The notes: generated by a model from the letters alone, not told the origin. 64,000 nucleotides of DNA from Paracoccus contaminans (GCF_002105555.1 NZ_CP020612.1:1542001-1606000), one strand, 5' to 3'; numbered from the stretch's first letter, positions 51,113 to 61,445 are shown. A program made the numbers and translations.

Positions 51113-52009
51113 ATGCGGACAGGTATCATCGCCAAGAAGCTGGGCATGACCCGGCTGTTTCTTGAAGACGGGCGCCAGGTGCCCGTGACCGTGCTGCAGC
51201 TGGACAATGTCCAGGTCATCGCGCAGCGCACCCAGGCGACCGACGGCTATGTCGCCGTCCAGCTGGGCGCGGGCGACGCCAAGGCCAAGCGCGTCTCGGC
51301 CCCCATGCGCGGCCATTTCGCCAAGGCGAACGTGGCCCCCAAGCGCAAGATCGTCGAGTTCCGCGTGACCGAGGAGAACCTGGTCCCGGTCGGCGAGGAA
51401 ATCATCGCGGCGCATTATTTCGCGGGCCAGTTCGTGGACATCGCGGGCACCTCGATCGGCAAGGGCTTTGCCGGCGCGATGAAGCGGCACAACTTCGGCG
51501 GTCTTCGCGCCACGCACGGCGTGTCGATCAGCCACCGCTCGCACGGCTCGACCGGCCAGTGCCAGGACCCCGGCAAGGTGTTCAAGGGCAAGAAGATGGC
51601 CGGCCACATGGGCGCCGTGCGCGTCACCACCCAGAACCTGCAGGTCGTCAAGACCGACGCCGATCGCGGCCTGATCATGGTCAAGGGCTCGGTGCCCGGT
51701 TCCAAGGGCGGCTGGGTCATCGTCAAGGACGCGGTGAAGAAGCCCGCCTCCGAGAACACGATCTATCCGGCCGCGCTGCGCTCGGCCGAACGCGAGGCCA
51801 AGCGCCTGGCCGAGGAAGCCGCCGCCCAGGCCGCTGCCGAGGAAGAAGCCGCGCGTCTGGCCGCGCTGGAGGCTGAGGCTGCTGCGCAGGCGGCTGCCCT
51901 GGCCGAGGCCGAGGCGTCGATCGCTGCCGACAAGGAAGCCGCCGATCCGAATGCCGACAAGGCATCCGATCTGGATGGCGGGGCCGCGCCGGAAGGGGAC
52001 AAGGAATGA
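51113..52009 (+). CDS. rplC: 50S ribosomal protein L3 with long C-terminal tail
   Basis: L3 (298 residues) nucleates 50S assembly near the peptidyl transferase centre. The core (1 to about 220) is normal, with [34 protein letters not shown] and [15 protein letters not shown]. It is followed by an unusual tail of about 75 residues rich in Ala and Glu ([20 protein letters not shown] and similar), predicted as a charged coiled coil, ending in an acidic stretch. The usual bacterial length is about 210. The stop overlaps the rplD start. Confidence 0.98.
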   Translation: MRTGIIAKKLGMTRLFLEDGRQVPVTVLQLDNVQVIAQRTQATDGYVAVQLGAGDAKAKRVSAPMRGHFAKANVAPKRKIVEFRVTEENLVPVGEEIIAAHYFAGQFVDIAGTSIGKGFAGAMKRHNFGGLRATHGVSISHRSHGSTGQCQDPGKVFKGKKMAGHMGAVRVTTQNLQVVKTDADRGLIMVKGSVPGSKGGWVIVKDAVKKPASENTIYPAALRSAEREAKRLAEEAAAQAAAEEEAARLAALEAEAAAQAAALAEAEASIAADKEAADPNADKASDLDGGAAPEGDKE

Positions 52010-52752
52010 AACTCGACGTGATTTCGCTTTCCTCGGGCAAGGCCGGGGACATCGAACTGGCCGACGACATCTTCGGGCTGGAGCCGCGCGCGGACATCCT
52101 GCACCGCGTCGTCCGCTGGCAGCGGGCCAAGGCGCAGCAGGGGACGCATTCGGTCCTCGGCAAGTCCGAGGTCAGCTATTCGACCAAGAAGATCTATCGC
52201 CAGAAGGGCACGGGCGGCGCACGCCACGGCTCGCGAAAGGCGCCGATCTTCCGCAAGGGTGGTGTCTACAAGGGCCCGACCCCGCGCAGCCACGCCTTTG
52301 ATCTGCCCAAGAAGGTCCGGGCGCTCGGTCTGCGGCATGCGCTGTCGGCCAAGGCATCGCGCGGCAAGCTGGTGATCCTGGACAATCTGGACCTGGCCGA
52401 AGCCAAGACCTCGGCCGTCGCCAAGGCGGTCAAGGAACAGGGCTGGAAGCGCGTGCTGGTGATCGACGGCGTCGACGTGAACGAGAACTTCGCCCGCGCG
52501 GCCCGCAACCTGGAAAACGTGGACGTGCTGCCCTCGATGGGCGCGAACGTCTATGACATCCTGCGCCGCGACACGCTGGTGATCACGCGCGCCGGCGTCG
52601 AGGCGCTGGTTGCGCGTCTGAACGGGGCGAACCGCGGCAATGGCGCAGGCCGCAGCGCGGCCGAGGCGCAGGCGCCGGTCCTGTTCGCCACGGATGCACC
52701 CGTCGCCGGCGCCTCGTCGGCCGGCGCGGACGTGAACGGAGGGGCCGTGTGA
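52006..52752 (+). CDS. rplD: 50S ribosomal protein L4 with C-terminal extension
   Basis: L4 (248 residues) lines the exit tunnel. Conserved: [20 protein letters not shown] (tunnel loop, about 60-79), the domain ending in [20 protein letters not shown] and ALVARL. About 40 further residues (Gly/Ala/Ser-rich, [20 protein letters not shown] onwards) exceed the usual length of about 205. L4 autoregulates the S10 operon in E. coli; whether it does here is unknown. TGATG overlap with rplW. Confidence 0.98.
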   Translation: MKLDVISLSSGKAGDIELADDIFGLEPRADILHRVVRWQRAKAQQGTHSVLGKSEVSYSTKKIYRQKGTGGARHGSRKAPIFRKGGVYKGPTPRSHAFDLPKKVRALGLRHALSAKASRGKLVILDNLDLAEAKTSAVAKAVKEQGWKRVLVIDGVDVNENFARAARNLENVDVLPSMGANVYDILRRDTLVITRAGVEALVARLNGANRGNGAGRSAAEAQAPVLFATDAPVAGASSAGADVNGGAV

Positions 52753-53051
52753 TGGCTGCGAAACCCGAACATTACGACGTGATCGTCAAGCCGATCATCA
52801 CCGAAAAGGCGACGCTGGCGGGCGAGCTGTCCAACGCCGTCACCTTCGAAGTGGCCAAGGCCGCCACCAAGCCGCAGATCCGCGAGGCGGTCGAGACGCT
52901 GTTCAATGTCAAGGTCAAGGCGGTCAACACCGTGGTGACCAAGGGCAAGGTCAAGCGCTTCAAGGGCCGTCCCGGCGTCCGCTCGGACGTCAAGAAGGCC
53001 TATGTGATGCTCGAGGCTGGCAACAGCATCGACGTGAACACCGGGCTGTAA
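52752..53051 (+). CDS. rplW: 50S ribosomal protein L23
   Basis: L23 (99 residues) surrounds the tunnel exit and docks SRP and trigger factor. Seen: [38 protein letters not shown] and [21 protein letters not shown] use the ATG at 52752, which shares a base with the rplD stop; a GTG one codon earlier is possible. The gap to rplB (90 bases) contains a hairpin. Confidence 0.97.
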   Translation: MAAKPEHYDVIVKPIITEKATLAGELSNAVTFEVAKAATKPQIREAVETLFNVKVKAVNTVVTKGKVKRFKGRPGVRSDVKKAYVMLEAGNSIDVNTGL

Positions 53052-53061
53052 GGCCCGGACA

Positions 53062-53090
53062 ACGGCGGCGGGGCATTGCCCGGCCGCCGT
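53062..53090 (+). other. intercistronic hairpin between rplW and rplB
   Basis: ACGGCGGC-G-GGGC (53062-53074) pairs with GCCC-G-GCCGCCGT (53078-53090), one mismatch, 3-base loop. There is no T-run, so it is more likely an RNA-processing or stability element than a terminator. Confidence 0.5.
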
Positions 53091-53141
53091 CAATTCGACT
53101 GAAACGGACCTCAGGTCCAAGGCAAACGGAAGACAGCAACC

Positions 53142-53981
53142 ATGGCACTCAAGTCGTATAAGCCGACGACGCCTGGCCAGCGCGGGCTGGTACTGATCGA
53201 CCGTTCGGAGCTTTGGAAAGGCCGCCCCGTCAAGACCCTGACCGAGGGTCTGACCAAGACGGGCGGCCGGAACAATACCGGGCGCGTCACCATGTGGCAC
53301 AAAGGCGGCGGGGCCAAGCGGCTCTACCGCATCGTCGATTTCAAGCGCACCAAGTTCGATGTCCCCGCGACGGTCGAGCGGATCGAATATGATCCCAACC
53401 GCACGGCCTTCATCGCGCTGGTGAAATACGAGGACGGCGAGCAGGCCTATATCCTCGCGCCCCAGCGTCTGGCGGTGGGCGACAAGGTGATCGCCTCGAA
53501 GAAGGCCGATATCAAGCCGGGCAACGCCATGCCCTTCAGCGGCATGCCGATCGGCACGATCGTCCACAATGTCGAGCTGAAGCCGGGCAAGGGCGGGCAG
53601 CTGGCCCGTTCGGCCGGCGCCTATGCGCAGTTCGTCGGCCGCGACGGCGGCTATGCCCAGATCCGCCTGTCCTCGGGCGAGCTGCGGCTGGTCCGTCAGG
53701 AATGCATGGCCACCATCGGCGCCGTGTCGAACCCCGACCATTCCAACCAGAACCTCGGCAAGGCCGGGCGCAAGCGCCATATGGGCGTGCGCCCGACCGT
53801 CCGCGGCGTCGCGATGAACCCGATCGACCACCCGCATGGCGGCGGCGAGGGCCGCACCTCGGGCGGCCGGCACCCGGTTACCCCGTGGGGCAAGCCGACC
53901 AAGGGCAAGCGCACCCGTTCCAACAAGGCGACCGACAAGTACATCCTGCGGTCGCGCCACGCCAAGAAGAAGGGGCGCTGA
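53142..53981 (+). CDS. rplB: 50S ribosomal protein L2
   Basis: L2 (279 residues) supports subunit joining and the peptidyl transferase centre. Conserved elements: [24 protein letters not shown] N-terminus, [20 protein letters not shown] (about 43-62) and the C-terminal [20 protein letters not shown] with the functional His, then [18 protein letters not shown]. Length is standard. rpsS follows after 3 bases. Confidence 0.98.
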   Translation: MALKSYKPTTPGQRGLVLIDRSELWKGRPVKTLTEGLTKTGGRNNTGRVTMWHKGGGAKRLYRIVDFKRTKFDVPATVERIEYDPNRTAFIALVKYEDGEQAYILAPQRLAVGDKVIASKKADIKPGNAMPFSGMPIGTIVHNVELKPGKGGQLARSAGAYAQFVGRDGGYAQIRLSSGELRLVRQECMATIGAVSNPDHSNQNLGKAGRKRHMGVRPTVRGVAMNPIDHPHGGGEGRTSGGRHPVTPWGKPTKGKRTRSNKATDKYILRSRHAKKKGR

Positions 53982-53984
53982 TCC

Positions 53985-54263
53985 ATGGCACGTTCTGTTT
54001 GGAAAGGCCCCTTTGTCGATGCCTATGTCCTGCGCAAGGCGGAAAAGGCACGGGAATCGGGACGCTCGGACGTCATCAAGATCTGGTCGCGCCGCTCGAC
54101 CATCCTGCCGCAATTCGTCGGCCTGACCTTTGGCGTCTATAACGGCCAGAAGCATATCCCGGTCAACGTGACCGAGGAAATGATCGGCCAGAAATTCGGT
54201 GAATATTCGCCGACCCGGACCTATTACGGTCACGCCGCCGACAAGAAAGCGAAAAGGAAGTAA
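53985..54263 (+). CDS. rpsS: 30S ribosomal protein S19
   Basis: S19 (92 residues) sits in the head of the 30S subunit and contacts A-site tRNA. Intact pattern: [80 protein letters not shown]. Length is normal; embedded in the S10 block, 3 bases after rplB and 5 before rplV. Confidence 0.98.
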   Translation: MARSVWKGPFVDAYVLRKAEKARESGRSDVIKIWSRRSTILPQFVGLTFGVYNGQKHIPVNVTEEMIGQKFGEYSPTRTYYGHAADKKAKRK

Positions 54264-54268
54264 TCCCC

Positions 54269-54748
54269 ATGGGTAAGGAACAAAATCCGCGCCGCGTGGC
54301 GGAGAACGAGGCGATGGCGAAGACCAAGATGCTTCGCACCTCGCCGCAGAAGCTGAACCTTGTCGCCGCAATGATCCGCGGCAAGAAGGTGGACAAGGCG
54401 CTGGCCGATCTGACGTTTTCCAAGCGCCGCATCGCCGGCGACGTCAAGAAATGCCTGCAGTCGGCAATCGCCAATGCTGAAAACAACCACAACCTGGATG
54501 TGGACAGCCTGATCGTGGCCGAGGCCTGGGTCGGCAAGAACATGGTGATGAAGCGTGGCCGCCCCCGTGCCCGTGGCCGGTTCGGCAAGATCATGAAGCC
54601 GTTCTCGGAAATCACCATCACCGTGCGCGAGATCGATGCCGCCGCCGAAGCCGCCAAGAAGGCTGCCAAAGCGCAAAAGCGCACCGCCTCGAACCGCCAG
54701 GCCGAGGCCACCACCACCCCTGAAGCTGCTGCCGAGGAGCTCGCGTAA
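54269..54748 (+). CDS. rplV: 50S ribosomal protein L22 with Ala-rich tail
   Basis: L22 (159 residues) extends a hairpin into the exit tunnel. Core elements: [20 protein letters not shown] (about 24-43), [20 protein letters not shown], and the tunnel hairpin [20 protein letters not shown]. About 30 residues of Ala/Lys/Thr-rich tail follow residue 127 ([15 protein letters not shown] and beyond). The usual length is 110-125. The stop TAA shares its last base with the rpsC start. Confidence 0.97.
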   Translation: MGKEQNPRRVAENEAMAKTKMLRTSPQKLNLVAAMIRGKKVDKALADLTFSKRRIAGDVKKCLQSAIANAENNHNLDVDSLIVAEAWVGKNMVMKRGRPRARGRFGKIMKPFSEITITVREIDAAAEAAKKAAKAQKRTASNRQAEATTTPEAAAEELA

Positions 54749-55473
54749 TGGGACAGAAGGTAAACCCCATCGGGATGCGCCTGCAGGTCAACCGGACCTG
54801 GGACAGCCGCTGGTTTGCGGACAGCAAGGATTACGGCGACCTGCTGATCGAGGATGTGCGCATCCGCGAGTTCATCCACGAGGAAGCCAAGCAGGCCGGC
54901 ATCAGCCGCGTCATCATCGAGCGTCCGCACAAGAAGTGCCGCGTGACGATCCATGCCGCCCGTCCGGGCGTCATCATCGGCCGCAAGGGCGCCGATATCG
55001 AGACGCTGCGCAAGAAGCTGGCGAACTTCACCGATTCGGAGCTGCACCTCAACATCGTCGAGGTCCGCAAGCCCGAGCTGGACGCTCAGCTCGTCGCCGA
55101 ATCGATCGCCCAGCAGCTTGAGCGCCGGGTTTCGTTCCGCCGCGCGATGAAGCGTGCGGTGCAGAACGCGATGCGCATGGGTGCCCTGGGCATCCGCGTG
55201 AACGTCGCGGGCCGCCTCGGCGGCGCCGAGATCGCGCGGACGGAATGGTACCGCGAAGGCCGGGTGCCGCTGCACACGCTGCGCGCCGACATTGATTATG
55301 CGCTGTCGGAAGCATCGACCCCTTACGGGATCATCGGCGTCAAGGTCTGGATCTTCAAGGGCGAGATCATGGAACACGATCCGCAGGCCCGCGACCGCAA
55401 GGCCGCCGAGGCCCAGGACGGTCCGTCCCCCCGCGGCCCGCGCCGCGACCGCGACGACCGTCCGGCGCGCTGA
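54748..55473 (+). CDS. rpsC: 30S ribosomal protein S3
   Basis: S3 (241 residues) helps form the mRNA entry tunnel. [20 protein letters not shown] at the start, KH domain with [20 protein letters not shown] (about 69-88), and the C-terminal domain with [18 protein letters not shown] and [16 protein letters not shown]. An Arg/Asp-rich tail ends the protein. Start coupled to rplV (TAATG). Confidence 0.98.
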   Translation: MGQKVNPIGMRLQVNRTWDSRWFADSKDYGDLLIEDVRIREFIHEEAKQAGISRVIIERPHKKCRVTIHAARPGVIIGRKGADIETLRKKLANFTDSELHLNIVEVRKPELDAQLVAESIAQQLERRVSFRRAMKRAVQNAMRMGALGIRVNVAGRLGGAEIARTEWYREGRVPLHTLRADIDYALSEASTPYGIIGVKVWIFKGEIMEHDPQARDRKAAEAQDGPSPRGPRRDRDDRPAR

Positions 55474-55486
55474 GGAGTAACAAGGA

Positions 55487-55900
55487 ATGCTGCAACCGAA
55501 ACGGACCAAGTTCCGCAAACAATTCAAGGGCCGCATCCATGGCGAGGCCAAGGGCGGGTTCAACCTGAACTTCGGCTCCTACGCGCTGAAGGCGACCGAG
55601 CCCGAGCGCGTCACCGCGCGCCAGATCGAGGCGGCCCGCCGCGCGATCACCCGCCACATGAAGCGTCAGGGCCGGGTCTGGATCCGGATTTTCCCGGACG
55701 TGCCGGTTTCCTCGAAACCGACCGAGGTGCGGATGGGTAAGGGCAAGGGTTCGATCGATTTCTGGGCGGCCCGCGTCCATCCCGGCCGGATCATGTTCGA
55801 GATCGACGGCGTCGATGACGAGATCGCCCGCGAAGCCCTGCGCCTTGGCGCGCAGAAGCTGCCCGTCCTGACCCGGATCGTGCACCGCGAAGATTGGTAA
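55487..55900 (+). CDS. rplP: 50S ribosomal protein L16
   Basis: L16 (137 residues) organises the A site on the large subunit. [20 protein letters not shown] at the start, [40 protein letters not shown] and [20 protein letters not shown] are intact. GAGGAG and AAGGA lie upstream. It is the last gene of this transcription unit: a terminator follows instead of the usual immediate rpmC. Confidence 0.98.
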   Translation: MLQPKRTKFRKQFKGRIHGEAKGGFNLNFGSYALKATEPERVTARQIEAARRAITRHMKRQGRVWIRIFPDVPVSSKPTEVRMGKGKGSIDFWAARVHPGRIMFEIDGVDDEIAREALRLGAQKLPVLTRIVHREDW

Positions 55901-55932
55901 GGCGCGCATCGCTGCGCCTGGCAGACAGAGAG

Positions 55933-55958
55933 GCCCCGCCGGTGACGGCGGGGCTTTT
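55933..55958 (+). terminator. rho-independent terminator after rplP
   Basis: GCCCCGCCG (55933-55941), GTGA loop, CGGCGGGGC (55946-55954), TTTT. It splits the S10 block between rplP and rpmC. Confidence 0.85.
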
Positions 55959-55985
55959 CTCTTGCCCTGAAAACCATGTTTTTCC

Positions 55986-56014
55986 TTGCCACACAGGGCA
56001 TGCGCGCGTATAGG
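55986..56014 (+). promoter_or_regulatory. promoter of the rpmC-rpmD unit
   Basis: TTGCCA (55986-55991), 17-base spacer, TATAGG (56009-56014), 85 bases before rpmC and just after the rplP terminator. Confidence 0.7.
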
Positions 56015-56098
56015 CCAAGCCTTCATCTCGCACTCCACCGGGAATCAGGGTGTCCCTGCCAGCAGGGGCCTTCCGGTGATGTTGAAAGGACCAGGGGC

Positions 56099-56305
56099 AT
56101 GAAAGCCGCCGAACTGAAGGACAAGACGCCCGAACAGCTGCGCGAGCAGCTGGTCGCGCTGAAGAAGGAGGCGTTCAACCTGCGCTTCCAGCAGGCCACC
56201 GGCCAGATCGAATCGACCGCCCGCATGCGCGCCGTCCGCAAGGACGTGGCCCGCGTTCTGACCGTCATGAACCAGAAGGCCGCTGCCGCGGCCCAGTCGA
56301 ACTGA
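56099..56305 (+). CDS. rpmC: 50S ribosomal protein L29
   Basis: L29 (68 residues) is a two-helix hairpin near the tunnel exit. [20 protein letters not shown], then [20 protein letters not shown] and the conserved [17 protein letters not shown]. The ATG at 56099 follows AAGGACCAGGGG. First gene of the second unit, 85 bases after a good promoter. Confidence 0.97.
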   Translation: MKAAELKDKTPEQLREQLVALKKEAFNLRFQQATGQIESTARMRAVRKDVARVLTVMNQKAAAAAQSN

Positions 56306-56315
56306 GGGGGCTGCC

Positions 56316-56588
56316 ATGCCGAAACGCATTCTTCAGGGCCGCGTCACCAGCGACAAGAACGAGCAGACGATCACCGTTCTGGTCGAGCGGCGCTTCAAGC
56401 ATCCGCTGCTGCACAAGACCGTGCGGTCGTCCAAGAAATACCGGGCGCATGACGCTCTGAACCAGTTCAAGGTCGGCGATACCGTCCGCATCGTCGAATG
56501 CGCGCCGATTTCCAAGACCAAGCGCTGGACGGTCCTGACGGACCAGTCGGCTGCTGCCCTGACCACTGCTGCGGCAGATCAGGCCTGA
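56316..56588 (+). CDS. rpsQ: 30S ribosomal protein S17
   Basis: S17 (90 residues) is an OB-fold primary binder of 16S r[63 protein letters not shown] and the SKTKRW segment are intact. GAGGGG precedes the start. The 92-base gap to rplN holds short inverted repeats but no gene. Confidence 0.97.
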   Translation: MPKRILQGRVTSDKNEQTITVLVERRFKHPLLHKTVRSSKKYRAHDALNQFKVGDTVRIVECAPISKTKRWTVLTDQSAAALTTAAADQA

Positions 56589-56680
56589 TGCAACCGCGGG
56601 TGGGCCGGGTGGCCCGCCAGTGACATATCGAAACCCTGGGGCCGGGACTGCAACCGGTCCCCAAAGGTCGGGAGCTAACC

Positions 56681-57049
56681 ATGATCCAGATGCAGACCAA
56701 CCTGGATGTTGCTGACAACTCCGGCGCGCGCCGGGTGCAGTGCATCAAGGTTCTGGGCGGATCGCATCGGCGCTATGCGTCGGTCGGCGACATCATCGTC
56801 GTCTCCGTCAAGGAAGCCATTCCGCGCGGCCGCGTGAAGAAGGGCGACGTGCGCAAGGCCGTCGTCGTGCGCACCGCCAAGGAAGTCAAGCGCGAGGACG
56901 GCACCTCGATCCGCTTTGACGCGAACGCCGCCGTCATCCTGAACAACCAAGGCGAGCCGGTCGGCACCCGCATCTTCGGGCCGGTCGTGCGCGAGCTGCG
57001 CGCCAAGAACTTCATGAAGATCATCTCGCTTGCGCCGGAGGTGCTGTGA
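56681..57049 (+). CDS. rplN: 50S ribosomal protein L14
   Basis: L14 (122 residues) lies at the subunit interface and is the binding partner of RsfS (also in this window). [40 protein letters not shown] and [20 protein letters not shown] are intact. GGGAGCTAACC precedes the start. The stop shares its last base with the rplX ATG. Confidence 0.98.
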   Translation: MIQMQTNLDVADNSGARRVQCIKVLGGSHRRYASVGDIIVVSVKEAIPRGRVKKGDVRKAVVVRTAKEVKREDGTSIRFDANAAVILNNQGEPVGTRIFGPVVRELRAKNFMKIISLAPEVL

Positions 57050-57353
57050 TGGCCGCCAAGCTCAAGAAGGGTGACACGGTCATCGTCCTGACCGGCAAGG
57101 ACAAGGGCAAGACCGGCGAGATCACGCAGGTCATGCCCAAGGACAACAAGGCGGTCGTGGACGGCGTGAACATCGCCCTGCGCCATACCCGCCAGTCGCA
57201 GACCAGCCAGGGCGGCCGCGTTCCCAAGAACATGCCGATCGACCTGTCCAACCTCGCGCTGCTGGACAAGAACGGCAAGGCCACGCGCGTCGGCTTCCGC
57301 ATGGAAGGCGACCAGAAGGTCCGCTTTGCCAAGACCACGGGGGATGTGATCTG

Positions 57354-57354
<1 letters not shown>
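57049..57354 (+). CDS. rplX: 50S ribosomal protein L24
   Basis: L24 (101 residues) initiates 50S assembly. The KOW motif is visible as [20 protein letters not shown] (about 6-25), followed by [14 protein letters not shown] and the conserved [20 protein letters not shown]. The ATG at 57049 shares a base with the rplN stop, and the stop shares one with rplE, a tightly coupled trio. Confidence 0.97.
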
Positions 57355-57914
<560 letters not shown>

Positions 57915-57933
57915 CCGCGCGAGGAAAGACGAT

Positions 57934-58239
57934 ATGGCCAAGAAATCCATGATCGAACGTCAGAAGAAGCGCGAGCGGATGGTGGCGAAATACGCCTCCA
58001 AGCGCGCCGCCCTGACCGATGTCATCAACGACCAGTCCAAGCCGATGGAAGAGCGGTTCAAGGCGACGCTGAAGCTTGCCGAACTGCCGCGCAACTCCTC
58101 GGCCACCCGGCTGAACAACCGCTGCGAACTGACGGGGCGTCCGCGCGCCTATTACCGCAAGCTGAAACTGTCGCGGATCATGCTGCGCGAGCTCGGCTCG
58201 TTCGGCCAGATCCCCGGCATGGTGAAATCGAGCTGGTAA
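57934..58239 (+). CDS. rpsN: 30S ribosomal protein S14 (zinc-free form)
   Basis: S14 (101 residues) is the long C-minus form. Only one Cys remains ([20 protein letters not shown]), so no four-Cys zinc finger can form. The C-terminus ILRELG-like region ([19 protein letters not shown]) is conserved. GAGGAAAG precedes the ATG. Typical for alphaproteobacteria. Confidence 0.97.
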   Translation: MAKKSMIERQKKRERMVAKYASKRAALTDVINDQSKPMEERFKATLKLAELPRNSSATRLNNRCELTGRPRAYYRKLKLSRIMLRELGSFGQIPGMVKSSW

Positions 58240-58249
58240 GGGGGTAATC

Positions 58250-58648
58250 ATGTCGATGAACGATCCGCTCGGCGATATGCTGACCCGTATCCGCAACGCG
58301 CAGATGCGCGGGAAATCCACCGTCCGCACCCCCGCCAGCAAGCTGCGCGCCTGGGTTCTGGACGTGCTGAAGGCCGAGGGCTACATCCGCGGCTATGAGC
58401 AGGTGACGACCGATGCCGGTCACGCCGAGCTGGAAATCTCGCTGAAATACTTCGAAGGCGCGCCCGTCATCCGCGAACTGGCACGGGTGTCCAAGCCCGG
58501 CCGCCGCGTCTATGCCGGCGCCAAGGAACTGCCCTCGGTCCGCAACGGCCTGGGCGTGTCCATCGTCTCGACGCCCAAGGGCGTGATGTCGGACGCAGCG
58601 GCTCGCAACGCCAATATCGGCGGCGAAGTCCTCTGCACCGTGTTCTGA
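58250..58648 (+). CDS. rpsH: 30S ribosomal protein S8
   Basis: S8 (132 residues) binds the central domain of 16S rRNA and, in E. coli, represses the spc operon. [40 protein letters not shown] and [20 protein letters not shown] followed by GEVLCTVF are intact. GGGGGTAATC separates it from rpsN; rplF follows after 10 bases. Confidence 0.97.
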   Translation: MSMNDPLGDMLTRIRNAQMRGKSTVRTPASKLRAWVLDVLKAEGYIRGYEQVTTDAGHAELEISLKYFEGAPVIRELARVSKPGRRVYAGAKELPSVRNGLGVSIVSTPKGVMSDAAARNANIGGEVLCTVF

Positions 58649-58658
58649 GGAGGGCAGA

Positions 58659-59192
58659 ATGTCTCGTATTGGCAAGAAGCCGGTCGAACTGCCTTCGGGC
58701 GTCACGGCCGAGGTGAAGGGGCAGACCATCTCGGTCAAGGGCCCCAAGGGCACCCGGTCGTTCACCGCGACCGACGACGTGGATCTGGTGCTGGACGGCA
58801 GCACCGTCACCGTCAAGCCGCGCGGCCTGTCCAAGCGCGCCCGCCAGCAATGGGGGATGTCGCGGTCGATGGTGGCCAATCTCGTCACCGGGGTGACGAC
58901 CGGCTTCCGCAAGGACCTGGAAATCCAGGGCGTGGGCTACCGCGCGACCATGCAGGGCAAGACGCTCAAGCTGGCGCTGGGTTATTCGCATGACGTGAAC
59001 TTCGATGCGCCCGAGGGCGTGACGGTGAACGCGCCCAAGCAGACGGAAATCGTGGTCGAGGGTATCGACCAGCAGGCCGTCGGCCAGACCGCCGCCAACA
59101 TCCGCGACTGGAAGCGGCCCGAGCCCTACAAGGGCAAGGGCATCCGCTACAAGGGCGAGGTCGTCTTCCGCAAGGAAGGCAAGAAGAAGTAA
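58659..59192 (+). CDS. rplF: 50S ribosomal protein L6
   Basis: L6 (177 residues) has two similar domains near the factor-binding site. [20 protein letters not shown], then [20 protein letters not shown], and the C-terminal [20 protein letters not shown] are conserved. GAGGAGGG precedes the start. Normal length. Confidence 0.98.
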   Translation: MSRIGKKPVELPSGVTAEVKGQTISVKGPKGTRSFTATDDVDLVLDGSTVTVKPRGLSKRARQQWGMSRSMVANLVTGVTTGFRKDLEIQGVGYRATMQGKTLKLALGYSHDVNFDAPEGVTVNAPKQTEIVVEGIDQQAVGQTAANIRDWKRPEPYKGKGIRYKGEVVFRKEGKKK

Positions 59193-59203
59193 GGATCACG
59201 CAT

Positions 59204-59563
59204 ATGGCACTGAACAAACGAGAGCTGTTCCAGAAGCGCCGTCTGCGCGTCCGGAACAAACTGCGCGCGATGTCCGCCGGACGTCCGCGCCTGTCCGTCC
59301 ACCGCTCGTCCAAGAACATCAGCGTCCAGCTGATCGACGATGCGCAGGGCGTGACGCTGGCATCGGCCTCGACCCTGGAAAAGGATCTGGGCTTCGTCGG
59401 CAAGAACAATGTCGAGGCTGCCGCCAAGATCGGCGCCGCGATCGCGGAACGTGCCAAGGCGAAGGGTGTCGAAGAGGTCGTGTTCGACCGCGGCGGCTTC
59501 CTGTTCCACGGCAAGATCAAGGCGCTGGCCGATGCGGCCCGCGAGGGCGGTCTGAAGTTCTGA
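59204..59563 (+). CDS. rplR: 50S ribosomal protein L18
   Basis: L18 (119 residues) binds 5S rRNA with L5. The Arg/Lys-rich N-terminus ([20 protein letters not shown]) is followed by [20 protein letters not shown] and the C-terminal [20 protein letters not shown]. Intact and of standard length. The gap to rpsE (123 bases) contains a hairpin. Confidence 0.97.
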   Translation: MALNKRELFQKRRLRVRNKLRAMSAGRPRLSVHRSSKNISVQLIDDAQGVTLASASTLEKDLGFVGKNNVEAAAKIGAAIAERAKAKGVEEVVFDRGGFLFHGKIKALADAAREGGLKF

Positions 59564-59569
59564 TGATGC

Positions 59570-59600
59570 GGGCGGCGCGTTCATGACGAGCGCGCCGCCC
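59570..59600 (+). other. intercistronic hairpin between rplR and rpsE
   Basis: GGGCGGCGCG (59570-59579) pairs perfectly with CGCGCCGCCC (59591-59600), 11-base loop, starting 7 bases after the rplR stop. No T-run follows. It could stabilise the upstream mRNA end or be a processing site. Confidence 0.55.
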
Positions 59601-59686
59601 CGATGATCCGGGGGCCGTCCATTGCGGCGGCCCACCAGGATCGGCCCCAACCGGCGCGGACACGCGCCAGATCAAGGAATTGCCAC

Positions 59687-60304
59687 ATGGCAGAACGTGA
59701 ACAGCGCCGTGACCGCGGGGGCGATCGCCGCCGCGAGCAGCGCGAGGAAACCCCGGAATTCGCCGATCGTCTGGTCGCGATCAATCGCGTGTCCAAGACC
59801 GTCAAGGGCGGCAAGCGCTTCGGCTTTGCGGCGCTTGTCGTCGTGGGCGACCAGCGCGGCCGCGTCGGTTTCGGCAAGGGCAAGGCCAAGGAAGTGCCCG
59901 AGGCGATCCGCAAGGCGACCGAGCAGGCCAAGCGCGGCCTGATCCGCGTGCCGCTGCGCGACGGGCGCACCCTGCATCATGACATCGAAGGGCGCCACGG
60001 CGCCGGCAAGGTCGTCATGCGCACCGCCGTTCCGGGGACCGGCATCATCGCCGGCGGCCCGATGCGCGCCGTGTTCGAAATGCTGGGCGTGCAGGACGTG
60101 GTGGCCAAGTCGCTGGGTTCGCAGAACCCCTACAACATGATCCGTGCGACGATCGACGGGCTCAAGGCCGAGGCGTCGCCCCGTTCGGTCGCCGGCCGCC
60201 GCGGCAAGAAGGTCGCCGACATCCTGCCCTCGCATGATCGCGCGCCCGAAGCCCAGCAGGCTGCCGATGCCGCCCCGGCGCCGGCCCAGTTGCAGGAGGC
60301 CTGA
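59687..60304 (+). CDS. rpsE: 30S ribosomal protein S5
   Basis: S5 (205 residues) helps form the mRNA channel and controls decoding fidelity. After a charged N-terminus ([20 protein letters not shown]) the core shows [40 protein letters not shown] and [22 protein letters not shown]-terminal Ala/Pro-rich tail (about 185-205) is extra. The ATG at 59687 follows AAGGAA; the longer frame upstream is non-coding. Confidence 0.98.
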   Translation: MAEREQRRDRGGDRRREQREETPEFADRLVAINRVSKTVKGGKRFGFAALVVVGDQRGRVGFGKGKAKEVPEAIRKATEQAKRGLIRVPLRDGRTLHHDIEGRHGAGKVVMRTAVPGTGIIAGGPMRAVFEMLGVQDVVAKSLGSQNPYNMIRATIDGLKAEASPRSVAGRRGKKVADILPSHDRAPEAQQAADAAPAPAQLQEA

Positions 60305-60307
60305 TCC

Positions 60308-60493
60308 ATGGCAACCATCATCGTCAAGCAGATTGGCAGCCCGATCCGCCGCCCGGCCAGCCAGCGCGCGACGCTCAAGGGCCTTGGCCTGAACAAGATG
60401 CACCGCACGCGCGAGCTTGAGGACACGCCCGCGATCCGCGGCATGGTCCGCTCGATCCCGCATCTGGTCCAGATCATCGGCGAAAAGCAGTAA
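60308..60493 (+). CDS. rpmD: 50S ribosomal protein L30
   Basis: L30 (61 residues): [40 protein letters not shown] and [15 protein letters not shown] are the whole conserved fold. It starts 3 bases after rpsE. Last gene of the block here: a terminator follows and rplO-secY, the usual next genes, are absent from the window. Confidence 0.97.
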   Translation: MATIIVKQIGSPIRRPASQRATLKGLGLNKMHRTRELEDTPAIRGMVRSIPHLVQIIGEKQ

Positions 60494-60512
60494 TCCCTTT
60501 GCCGGTCTGAAA

Positions 60513-60546
60513 CAAAACGCCCCGCCGGTGCCGGCGGGGCGTCTTC
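60513..60546. terminator. terminator between rpmD and the convergent peroxiredoxin gene
   Basis: ACGCCCCGCCGG (60517-60528) pairs with CCGGCGGGGCGT (60531-60542). The plus side is followed by CTTC only; the minus side by GTTTTGTTTC, so it works best for the peroxiredoxin transcript and probably for both. Confidence 0.75.
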
Positions 60547-60601
60547 ATTTCCGCAATCCAGTCCGCCCTGGCATGCGGGGCGGGCCGGCGCGCCTTTCCC
60601 T

Positions 60602-61261
60602 TCATCCCTTGCGGGGCTGGGGAACAAAGCGCAGATAGGGCAGCTTCTTGTCCAGCTTGCCGAAACGCTGTTCGGCCTGTTCGTCCGACAGCGACAGGGC
60701 GGCGATGACATCCTGTCCCGGAACCCAGTTCGCCGGCGTGGCGACCGGCACCCCGTCGGTAGCCTGGATCGCGTCCACGGCCCGCAGGATTTCGGCAAAG
60801 TTGCGGCCGACCGACATCGGATAGGTCAGCATCAGCCGCACCTTCTTGTCAGGCCCGATGATATAGACCGTGCGGACCGTGGCACTGTCATTGGCCGTCC
60901 GGCCGTCGGGCAGATAGGCGTCGGCGGGCAGCATGTCATACAGCTTGGCCACCGTCAGGTCGGTGTCATCCACGATGGCAAAATCGGCCGGGCTGCCGGC
61001 GAAAGCCTCGATGTCGCGCTTCCACTTGCGGTGATCCTCGGCGCTGTCCACCGACACGCCCAGCACCTTGACACCGCGCTTTTCCCATTCGGGGGCCAGC
61101 TGGGCGACGGCACCGAACTCGGTCGTGCAGACGGGGGTGAAATCGCGCGGATGGCTGAAGATGATGCCATAGCTGTCGCCCAGCCAGTCATGAAAGCGGA
61201 TCTCGCCTTCAGATGTCTGGGCGGCAAAGTCCGGGGCGATGTCGTTGATGCGCAGGGCCAT
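60602..61261 (-). CDS. 1-Cys peroxiredoxin (Prx6 type)
   Basis: This 219-residue thiol peroxidase reduces hydrogen peroxide and alkyl hydroperoxides. The peroxidatic Cys45 lies in DFTPVCTTEFG. Downstream are SVDSAEDHRKWKRDIEAF, the Prx6-specific long C-terminal domain with TYPMSVGRNFAEILRAVDAI and VATPANWVPGQDVI. No resolving cysteine is present, as expected for the 1-Cys type. The start at 61261 gives MALRIND. It is divergent from the aldehyde dehydrogenase (184-base gap). Confidence 0.95.
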   Translation of the reverse strand: MALRINDIAPDFAAQTSEGEIRFHDWLGDSYGIIFSHPRDFTPVCTTEFGAVAQLAPEWEKRGVKVLGVSVDSAEDHRKWKRDIEAFAGSPADFAIVDDTDLTVAKLYDMLPADAYLPDGRTANDSATVRTVYIIGPDKKVRLMLTYPMSVGRNFAEILRAVDAIQATDGVPVATPANWVPGQDVIAALSLSDEQAEQRFGKLDKKLPYLRFVPQPRKG

Positions 61262-61445
61262 GAGGCGTTCCTTTGGCGTTATCTCACCTGCACTGGAAGA
61301 TAGGCTGCAACCGCCCAATTGCCAGCCATCCCCTTGCCGTCGAAACGCCGGGGCGCCCGGACGAAACGACGAAGCCATCGGCCTTGCGGACGGCCGGGCA
61401 GGGTGCAACGCTGGCGCGACCTGGCATGGCAGAGGGGATGCGGCG

